11,906 nt of DNA, taken from Comamonadaceae bacterium. GTDB taxonomy: Bacteria; Pseudomonadota; Gammaproteobacteria; Burkholderiales; Burkholderiaceae_C. The stretch lies in assembly GCA_947374105.1 (NCBI GenBank), contig CANCAO010000021.1, positions 1-11,906 on the forward strand, written 5' to 3'. Positions 7,040-11,906 of this stretch are shown in pieces; positions within the stretch are counted from its first letter, which is position 1; each line of letters starts with the position of its first letter. The position numbers and the translations under genes were made by a program. The notes below the pieces were generated by a model. The model saw nothing but the letters and a program-made list of their open reading frames with translations, ran no database searches and was not told the DNA's origin.

Positions 7040-8220
7040 GGATTTCGGCCCGAGCGCAAGGCATTGAGCCCTTCTACGTGATGGAGGTCGCCAAGGCCGC
7101 CTCGGCCCTGGCACAGCAAGTGGAGCACAGTGATGCGCCCATGGTCTTCCTCAACATTGGTGAGCCCGAGTTCACCGCCCCGCCGCTGGTCCAAGACGCT
7201 GCGAAAAAAGCCGTGCATGATGGGCGCAGCCAATACACCGCAGCCACCGGCCTGCCCCAACTGCGTGAGCGCATCAGCGACTGGTACTTGAGTCGCTTTG
7301 GCTTGCAAGTGCCTGCCAGCCGCATCGTGGTAACCGCTGGCGCCTCTGCCGCGCTGCACCTCGCATGCATGGCCTTGATCGACACGGGCGATGAGGTGCT
7401 CATGCCCGACCCCAGCTACCCCTGCAACCGTCACTTTGTGACTGCAGCCGAGGGCACACCCGTGCTCATCCCCACCACGGCGGAGCAGCGCTTTCAACTG
7501 AGCGCCGATCAGGTCCAGGACGCGTGGAACGACAAGACGCGAGGTGTTTTGTTGGCCTCGCCCTCCAACCCCACCGGCACGTCCATTGACCCCGCCGAGT
7601 TGCGTCGCATCCACCAAGTGGTGAGCGCGCGCGGTGGTGTCACGCTGGTCGATGAGATTTACCTAGGCCTGAGTTACGACGCTCGTTACGGTCAGACGGC
7701 GCTGACGCTGGATGAGAACCTCATCAGCATCAACAGCTTTTCAAAATACTTCAGCATGACGGGCTGGCGTCTGGGCTGGCTGGTGCTCCCCCCGGCACTC
7801 GTGCCTGTAGTGGAGCGACTGGCACAAAACCTGTTCATCAGCCCCAGCACGATTGCGCAGTACGCGGCACTGGCTTGTTTTGAGGCCGATAGTCTGGTGG
7901 AGTACGAACGCCGCCGTGCCGAGTTCAAAGCCCGGCGCGACTACTTCATCCCCGCCTTGAATGCGCTGGGTTTGACTGTGCCCGTCATGCCCGATGGCGC
8001 TTTTTATGCGTGGGCCGACTGCTCGGCAGCTTGTGCGAAATTGGGCATCCAAAACAGTTGGGGCTTTGCCTTCGAAGTGATGAACCGCGTCCACGTGGCC
8101 GTCACACCCGGGCGTGACTTTGGCCAGGCCGAGACTGCGAATTTCATCAGATTTTCAACCGCCAGCGCGATGCCGCAGTTGGAATTGGCGGTGGCGCGCT
8201 TAAAGGGTTTTCTCGCATGA
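7036..8220 (+). CDS. Pyridoxal phosphate-dependent class I/II aminotransferase
   Basis: This 394-residue fold-type I aminotransferase has NIGEPEF (40-46), YTAATGLPQLRERI (67-80), the PLP-contacting TAGASAAL (100-107), SPSNPTGT (175-182, Asn178), DEIYLGL (206-212, Asp206 and Tyr209), the Schiff-base lysine Lys237 in SFSKYFSMTGWRLGW (234-248), and Arg372 in IRFS, which should bind the substrate carboxylate. It is cytoplasmic, and the substrate cannot be told from the sequence; aspartate/alanine/aromatic-type enzymes share these motifs. The ATG at 7036 is preferred because it makes an ATGA overlap with the preceding mini-frame. A GTG at 7030 in the same frame would add two residues. The 3' end overlaps ybgC by ATGA. 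Its place between nusB and ybgC does not suggest a specific pathway. Confidence 0.9.
   Translation: MRISARAQGIEPFYVMEVAKAASALAQQVEHSDAPMVFLNIGEPEFTAPPLVQDAAKKAVHDGRSQYTAATGLPQLRERISDWYLSRFGLQVPASRIVVTAGASAALHLACMALIDTGDEVLMPDPSYPCNRHFVTAAEGTPVLIPTTAEQRFQLSADQVQDAWNDKTRGVLLASPSNPTGTSIDPAELRRIHQVVSARGGVTLVDEIYLGLSYDARYGQTALTLDENLISINSFSKYFSMTGWRLGWLVLPPALVPVVERLAQNLFISPSTIAQYAALACFEADSLVEYERRRAEFKARRDYFIPALNALGLTVPVMPDGAFYAWADCSAACAKLGIQNSWGFAFEVMNRVHVAVTPGRDFGQAETANFIRFSTASAMPQLELAVARLKGFLA
8202..8207 (+). promoter_or_regulatory. Ribosome binding site deciding the ybgC start
   Basis: AAAGGG lies 9 bases before the ATG at 8217, inside the end of the aminotransferase gene. Together with the ATGA overlap it supports starting ybgC at 8217, upstream of the inverted repeat, rather than at the in-frame GTG codons at 8280 or 8283 just after it. 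Confidence 0.5.
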
Positions 8221-8705
8221 ATGCCCTCCCCGTTCACCCTGAGCCTACTGAAGGGCTTCGACAGGCTCATCCCGAACGGGTGGTGGTTCAGTCCGCTCAG
8301 GCATTCACCTGGCCTATCCGCGTCTATTGGGAAGACACCGACGCAGGCGGCATCGTTTTCTACGCCAACTACCTCAAGTTCTTTGAACGCACCCGTACCG
8401 AATGGCTGCGCTCCCTAGGCATTGGGCAGCAGGCCCTGCGGGACGCCACGGGCGGCATGTTTGTGGTGAGCGACACCCACCTCAAATACCACCGCCCGGC
8501 GCGACTGGACGATGAACTTTTAGTTACAGCGAGCCTGCTCGAATCGGGCCGCGCATCGCTGACAATTGGACAAAATGCATTCATGAGAGACTCAAACCTA
8601 GACACCACACTTTTGTGTGAAGGCACCATCCGAATTGGCTGGGTTGATGCCCTCACAATGAAGCCTCAACGAATTCCGCAAGCTGTTTTGGAAGCCCTGA
8701 AATGA
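8217..8705 (+). CDS. ybgC: YbgC/4-hydroxybenzoyl-CoA-thioesterase-like acyl-CoA thioesterase of the Tol-Pal cluster
   Basis: This 162-residue hot-dog-fold thioesterase is the usual first gene of tol-pal operons. In other bacteria YbgC cleaves acyl-CoA and is linked to phospholipid metabolism. The core starts near residue 30: FTWPIRVYWEDTDAGGIVF (30-48), with Asp42 as the catalytic aspartate, then YANYLKFFERTRTEWL (49-64) and LKYHRPARLDDELLV (89-103). YbgC proteins normally begin only a few residues before this core. Here about 25 extra residues precede it, and residues 5-21 are encoded by an inverted repeat of intergenic type (8229-8280). Starting at a GTG at 8280 or 8283 would remove the extra part, but the ATGA overlap and AAAGGG favour 8217. 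The gene overlaps tolQ by ATGA (8702-8705). Confidence 0.93.
   Translation: MNALPVHPEPTEGLRQAHPERVVVQSAQAFTWPIRVYWEDTDAGGIVFYANYLKFFERTRTEWLRSLGIGQQALRDATGGMFVVSDTHLKYHRPARLDDELLVTASLLESGRASLTIGQNAFMRDSNLDTTLLCEGTIRIGWVDALTMKPQRIPQAVLEALK
8229..8280. repeat. REP-like imperfect inverted repeat inside the 5' end of ybgC
   Basis: Two 25-base arms, 8229-8253 and 8256-8280, are inverted copies that match at 18 of 25 positions, with GG at the centre. The matching blocks are CCCGTTC (outer), TGAGCCT (middle) and GAAG (next to the centre). The core, CTTCGACAGGCTCA, resembles palindromic repeats I remember as frequent in intergenic DNA of Comamonadaceae and relatives; that identity is from memory, not from a search. 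The right arm looks closer to that remembered form (TTCGACAGGCTCA); the left arm has drifted. No second copy is seen in this window. Confidence 0.65.
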
Positions 8706-9394
8706 ATCAAGATCTGTCGATTTTTCAACTGGTGCTCAACGCCAGCCTGGTCGTGCAACTGGTGATGCTGCTGCTGGTGGCTGTGTCCATCACCAGTTGG
8801 GCCGCCATTTTTCGCAAACTGTTTTCACTGGGCAAAGTCAAAGCCCTTAACGAAACGTTTGAGCGCAATTTTTGGTCAGGCACCAGCCTCAATGACCTGT
8901 TTGCCGCCGCTGCTCAAAACGCCAAATCATGCGGCCCGATGGAGCGCATTTTTGCCAGCGGCATGCGTGAGTATCAAAAACTGCGCGAGCGCCGCATCAC
9001 CGACCCGTCCGCCCTGATGGACGGTGCACGCCGCGCCATGCGGGCCAGTTTTCAGCGCGAAATGGACGTGGTGGAAACTCACCTCTCTTTCCTGGCCTCG
9101 GTTGGTTCGGTCTCCCCCTACGTCGGGCTGTTTGGCACGGTGTGGGGCATCATGCACGCCTTCACGGGTTTGGCAGCGTTGACACAAGTCACCCTGGCCA
9201 GCGTCGCCCCGGGCATTGCCGAGGCGCTGGTGGCGACCGCCATTGGCCTGTTTGCGGCCATCCCTGCCGTGGTGGCCTACAACCGTTTTGCGCGTGACAT
9301 TGACCGCGTGGCCATCCGGCTGGAGACCTTCATCGAAGAATTCTCCAATATCTTGCAGCGCAATATCGGCGCGCAATCCGCCTCAGGTCGCTAA
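8702..9394 (+). CDS. tolQ: Tol system inner-membrane proton-channel protein TolQ
   Basis: TolQ is a MotA/TolQ/ExbB-family protein. Several copies surround a TolR dimer and use the proton gradient to drive TolA during outer-membrane constriction at division. The 230 residues have three membrane segments, about 14-38, 130-152 and 170-193, with a large cytoplasmic loop between the first two. The signature SVSPYVGLFGTVWGIMHAF (136-154) contains Thr146, and APGIAEALVATAIGLFAAIP (169-188) contains Thr179; these match the two conserved channel threonines. The length is the same as in E. coli. The start overlaps the ybgC stop (ATGA), and tolR begins one base after the stop. Confidence 0.97.
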   Translation: MNQDLSIFQLVLNASLVVQLVMLLLVAVSITSWAAIFRKLFSLGKVKALNETFERNFWSGTSLNDLFAAAAQNAKSCGPMERIFASGMREYQKLRERRITDPSALMDGARRAMRASFQREMDVVETHLSFLASVGSVSPYVGLFGTVWGIMHAFTGLAALTQVTLASVAPGIAEALVATAIGLFAAIPAVVAYNRFARDIDRVAIRLETFIEEFSNILQRNIGAQSASGR

Positions 9395-9395
9395 C

Positions 9396-9839
9396 ATGGC
9401 ATCGCTTGTCAGCCGGGGCCGCGGGCGGCGCACCATCAACGAAATCAACATGGTGCCTTTCATCGACGTGATGCTGGTGCTACTCATCATCTTCATGGTG
9501 ACCGCCCCACTGATTGCGCCCAGCATGATTGACCTGCCCACCGTCGGCAAGGCAGCCAAACAACCTGACCAAATCATTCAAATCATCATCGGAAAAAACG
9601 AGGCACTGGAACTCAAGGTCAAGGAAAAGTCCACCTCCGTCAACCTCAAAAGTCTGGTTGATTCAGTCAAGGCAGCACAAAGCGTCAGCGAATCCAAAGG
9701 TAACAAAGAGCCGGTGAACTCTGCTGTGGTCATCAGCGCCGACAAGAGTGTCAAGTACGAGGCTGTGGTCAAAGTCATGGACACCTTGCAGCGTGCCGGC
9801 ATTGCGCGCGTCGGCCTGTCGGTTCAGATGGTCAACTGA
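9396..9839 (+). CDS. tolR: Tol system protein TolR (ExbD/TolR family)
   Basis: TolR has one membrane helix and a periplasmic domain. Its helix carries the proton-binding aspartate in the TolQ channel. The 147 residues show the usual N-terminus NEINMVPFIDVMLVLLIIFMV (from Asn15), with Asp24 as the conserved aspartate, followed by the PLIAPSMIDLP stretch typical of TolR. The periplasmic part (about 45-147) includes the VVISADKSVKYEAVVKVMDTLQRAG region (positions near 111-135) and the ending VGLSVQM. The start at 9396 is chosen because it gives the standard short cytoplasmic tail; the open frame extends upstream within tolQ but without family similarity. No strong Shine-Dalgarno sequence is present, so coupling with tolQ (one-base gap) is likely. 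Confidence 0.96.
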   Translation: MASLVSRGRGRRTINEINMVPFIDVMLVLLIIFMVTAPLIAPSMIDLPTVGKAAKQPDQIIQIIIGKNEALELKVKEKSTSVNLKSLVDSVKAAQSVSESKGNKEPVNSAVVISADKSVKYEAVVKVMDTLQRAGIARVGLSVQMVN

Positions 9840-9866
9840 ACCACCGATTGCGCTGTTCGTCACACC

Positions 9867-10697
9867 ATGCACGCCACTACCGATCGCTTGGAGTTTGCCC
9901 CACCCGCCACGCCGGGCCTACTGCGCTCAGTCATCCTGGCGGTGCTGGCACACACGCTGCTGGTGACCGCCCTGACCTGGGGCGTGAGCTGGAAGCATGA
10001 CGCGCAGACCGTTGCGATAGAAGCCGAACTCTGGGCTTCCGTCCCGGTGCAGGTGGCACCGCCCTTGGCAGAAGAAGCTCCGCCACCACCTGTCCTTCCC
10101 GTACCAGAACCCGCGAAAGTAGCGCCCGTGGTCTCCAACGCTGACATCGCCTTGGAGCGCGAAAGGGAACGCAAAGCCAAAGAGAAGTTGATCAAGGAAA
10201 AACTGGACAAAGAAAAACGCGACAAAGAGAGGTTGGTGCTGGAGAAAAAAGCTGCTGACGAAAAGAAGCAAAAAGAACTGGCAACTCAAAAAGCCGAACA
10301 ACTCAAAGCACAGCAAGAAAATAAGCTGGCAGACAAGCGCCGTCAAGAAAACATCCAGCGCATGACCGGCCTGGCCGGGGCCAGCGGTGGGCCGTCCGCC
10401 ACCGGTACCGCCTTGAAATCTGCCGGGCCATCGGTCAGCTACGCCGGACGCATCATTGCCCGCATCAAGCCCAACATCGTGTTCACCGAAGAAATTGTTG
10501 GCAATCCCAAAGCGGATGTTGAAGTCCGTACGTCGCCCGATGGCACCATCGTCGGACGCAAGCTGGTGAAGTCCAGCGGCAACAAGGCTTGGGACGAAGC
10601 GGTGCTCAAAGCCATTGACAAGACCGAAGTGCTGCCGCGTGATGTGGACGGGCAAGTTCCATCAACCTTGACGATTGGTTTCACACCTCGTGATTGA
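9867..10697 (+). CDS. tolA: Tol system energy-transducing protein TolA
   Basis: TolA links the TolQR motor to TolB-Pal at the outer membrane. In order, the 276 residues show: a cytoplasmic tail (1-18), one membrane helix (19-41), a Pro-rich stretch (65-87), a long charged Lys/Glu helix likely to be a coiled coil (92-165), a Gly/Ser/Thr linker (168-190), and a TonB/TolA C-terminal domain (191-276) with SYAGRIIARIKPNI and VRTSPDGTIVGRKLVKSSG. It is much shorter than E. coli TolA (421), mainly in the central helix. The SHLS helix motif known from TolA and TonB is only partly kept: His29 and Leu36 align, but Ala25 and Val40 replace the two serines. There are no cysteines. The gap to tolR is 27 bases, and two hairpins follow the stop. 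Confidence 0.93.
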   Translation: MHATTDRLEFAPPATPGLLRSVILAVLAHTLLVTALTWGVSWKHDAQTVAIEAELWASVPVQVAPPLAEEAPPPPVLPVPEPAKVAPVVSNADIALERERERKAKEKLIKEKLDKEKRDKERLVLEKKAADEKKQKELATQKAEQLKAQQENKLADKRRQENIQRMTGLAGASGGPSATGTALKSAGPSVSYAGRIIARIKPNIVFTEEIVGNPKADVEVRTSPDGTIVGRKLVKSSGNKAWDEAVLKAIDKTEVLPRDVDGQVPSTLTIGFTPRD

Positions 10698-10741
10698 TGC
10701 GTGGCAAGCTACTATTTAAATAGCTGATCACGCATGTTTTT
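10697..10741 (+). terminator. Probable intrinsic terminator after tolA
   Basis: A 7-bp stem ATGCGTG (10697-10703) / CACGCAT (10729-10735) is followed by G and five T (10737-10741). Inside the stem is a second stem AGCTA (10707-10711) / TAGCT (10721-10725). The loop region contains a 12-bp perfect palindrome, CTATTTAAATAG (10712-10723). The stem shares a base with the tolA stop. Its position and T run fit the end of the tol transcript; the long loop makes it weaker than a textbook terminator. Confidence 0.55.
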
Positions 10742-10762
10742 AAACGGCTTCAAGCCGTTTAA
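10740..10762. terminator. Symmetric hairpin between convergent tolA and dnaE
   Basis: TTAAACGGCTT (10740-10750) and AAGCCGTTTAA (10752-10762) are perfect 11-base inverted copies around a single C. In RNA the likely form is a 7-bp AAACGGC/GCCGTTT stem with a TTCAA loop. It is nearly the same on both strands and lies between two genes that read toward each other, 10 bases from the dnaE stop. That fits a bidirectional terminator, although neither side has a long T run beyond the TTT of the stem itself. Confidence 0.55.
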
Positions 10763-10772
10763 TACTTAAACG

Positions 10773-11906
10773 TTACTCATAAACAATCGCCGCACGCCCC
10801 TGATCGGCCTGCGCCATCCACCCGGCCAAGGCCGCATCGGTGGGGAAGAACTTGGCGTCTTCGCCCAGTTGCAATTCGGCTGACGCTGACAAGCCAGACG
10901 CCTGACGCTGCAAGCTCAGGCGCACACCCAGGCCGCGCAGCAGCTCGCCCTGCTCAGTCATCTCTTTGCGGGGTGGCGAGTCGGCCACTAGGCGTGCAAT
11001 GTCGGGAGCCGTGCCGTTGACAGCCACGCGCAGGTACTTGCCAAAACGGCAGCGTGCGGTGGGCAAGTCCCAGACCTGATTAACGGTGAGCTGCAAGCCG
11101 CCCGAGAAGCGGTCGTTTTGCACTTTGCCCATGACGATGATGAACTCGTCGTCTTTAAAGAGGTGCTTGTTGGCGTTCATCAACTCCTCGGTCACCCGGG
11201 CGTCGATCACCATGGATTTGTCGTCCAGCTTGAACAGGCCCAGCTTGCCGCGCTGGCCGTTGATGACGCGAAAGTCGGTGATGATGCCGGCCAGCAACTG
11301 CGGCTCGCGCGTGTCGATCAAATCATCGAGCTGGCGCTTCACAAAGCGCCGCACCTCGGGCGCAACTTCATCAAACAAATGGCCCGAGAGGTAAAAGCCT
11401 ACCGCCGTTTTCTCAAACGTCAGGCGCTCTTTCACACCCCAGGGCATGGCCTCTACCAGCTCAGGCTCTTGCGTGCTGGAGCCGTGGTCATCCTCGCCGC
11501 CCATGTCAAACAAACCACCTTGGTTGGCGTTGGCCACGGTGGCGCTGGCAAAGTCAAATGCACGATCGACCGAGGCGATCAGGGCTGCACGGTTGAGCTG
11601 TAGCCCGTCAAAAGCACCAGCCTTGATGAGTGCTTCGACCGTGCGTTTATTGAGCTTGCTGCGATCCACACGCACGCAAAAATCAAACAGGCTTTTGAAG
11701 GGGCCTCCTTCTTCACGCGCTTTCACAATGGCGTTGATCGCCTGCTCGCCCGTGCCTTTGACGGCACCCAAACCGTAGCGAATGACGGTGTCCGACACCG
11801 GCTCGAAACGGTGTGAACCCCGATTCACATCGGGCGGATCGAAGGTCATGCCCATCTTCAGTCCGTCTTCAAACAAGACTCTGAGCTTGTCGGTGTCACC
11901 CATCTC
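10773..11906 (-). CDS. dnaE: DNA polymerase III alpha subunit, C-terminal fragment
   Basis: This minus-strand frame is open to the window edge; the last 377 residues of the replicative polymerase subunit are present. Counting from Met at 11903, residues 41-101 contain the helix-hairpin-helix region (IRYGLGAVKGTGEQAI, then RSKLNKRTVEALIKAGAFD). QGGLFD (128-133, bases 11505-11522) matches the internal beta-clamp binding motif, and EKTAVGFYLSGH (164-175) is a conserved DnaE stretch. Residues about 203-280 form the OB-fold (LLAGIITDFRVI to LTVNQVW), followed by the tail domain that contacts the tau subunit. The final part, after about residue 300, is more variable, as in the family. The PHP and catalytic palm/finger domains lie outside. 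It is convergent with tolA, 75 bases away. Confidence 0.96.
   Translation of the reverse strand, partial: EMGDTDKLRVLFEDGLKMGMTFDPPDVNRGSHRFEPVSDTVIRYGLGAVKGTGEQAINAIVKAREEGGPFKSLFDFCVRVDRSKLNKRTVEALIKAGAFDGLQLNRAALIASVDRAFDFASATVANANQGGLFDMGGEDDHGSSTQEPELVEAMPWGVKERLTFEKTAVGFYLSGHLFDEVAPEVRRFVKRQLDDLIDTREPQLLAGIITDFRVINGQRGKLGLFKLDDKSMVIDARVTEELMNANKHLFKDDEFIIVMGKVQNDRFSGGLQLTVNQVWDLPTARCRFGKYLRVAVNGTAPDIARLVADSPPRKEMTEQGELLRGLGVRLSLQRQASGLSASAELQLGEDAKFFPTDAALAGWMAQADQGRAAIVYE

Noticed and set aside
6952..7617. Minus-strand open frame of 221 codons opposite nusB and the aminotransferase
   Set aside because: Glycine- and histidine-rich shadow of two well-supported plus-strand genes.
9216..9395. 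Long upstream extension of the tolR frame
   Set aside because: The added residues are an out-of-frame reading of tolQ; TolR similarity begins just after the start at 9396.
10150..10340. Tandem repeat in the AAAGA/AAGAAA-rich middle of tolA
   Set aside because: The A-rich pattern reflects Lys/Glu codons of the helical domain; I see no fixed repeat unit.
1..11906. CRISPR arrays, tRNA or rRNA genes, insertion sequences, phage or toxin-antitoxin genes
   Set aside because: No regularly spaced direct repeats, cloverleaf arms, transposase motifs or flanking terminal repeats were found by eye, and coding genes fill almost the whole window.

Overview
The window looks like a chromosomal segment of a betaproteobacterium, most likely Burkholderiales and probably Comamonadaceae. 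This rests on the protein sequences, the gene order (minor pilin genes, then riboflavin genes, nusB, ybgC-tolQRA), the RibB-type protein with a degenerate RibA half, and an inverted repeat of a type I associate with that family. It is almost entirely coding: thirteen protein genes, the two at the ends cut off by the window. The longest gap between genes is 75 bases (10698-10772). I see no rRNA, tRNA, CRISPR array, insertion sequence or phage gene.

Layout. Positions 1-888 hold the end of a pilY1-like gene and a type IV pilin gene (pilE-like). Positions 904-6477 hold the riboflavin genes ribD, ribE, ribBA-type and ribH. Between ribD and ribE, with no gap to ribD, sits a 715-residue membrane protein of the O-antigen ligase / PglL family. 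It has nothing obvious to do with riboflavin but could serve the pilin encoded just upstream. Positions 6477-8220 hold nusB and a class I/II aminotransferase. Positions 8217-10697 hold ybgC-tolQ-tolR-tolA of the Tol cell-envelope system; tolB and pal do not follow. Two hairpins at 10697-10762 close this run, and the 3' part of dnaE converges from the minus strand.

How the genes work together. From pilY1 to tolA everything reads on the plus strand, with overlaps (ATGA or TAATG) or gaps of at most 55 bases, so much of it could be co-transcribed. RibD, RibE, RibB and RibH cover the path from the GTP cyclohydrolase II product and ribulose 5-phosphate to riboflavin, apart from the dephosphorylation step. 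The C-terminal half of the RibBA-type protein has lost the zinc-binding cysteines of GTP cyclohydrolase II, so the first step should need another gene elsewhere. TolQ, TolR and TolA form the inner-membrane part of the Tol machine.

Most of this is conserved housekeeping content; I did not find a clearly new system. The points most worth a second look are the ligase inside the riboflavin genes, an intergenic-type inverted repeat translated as the N-terminus of YbgC, the degenerate RibA domain, and a five-codon reading frame linking nusB to the aminotransferase.
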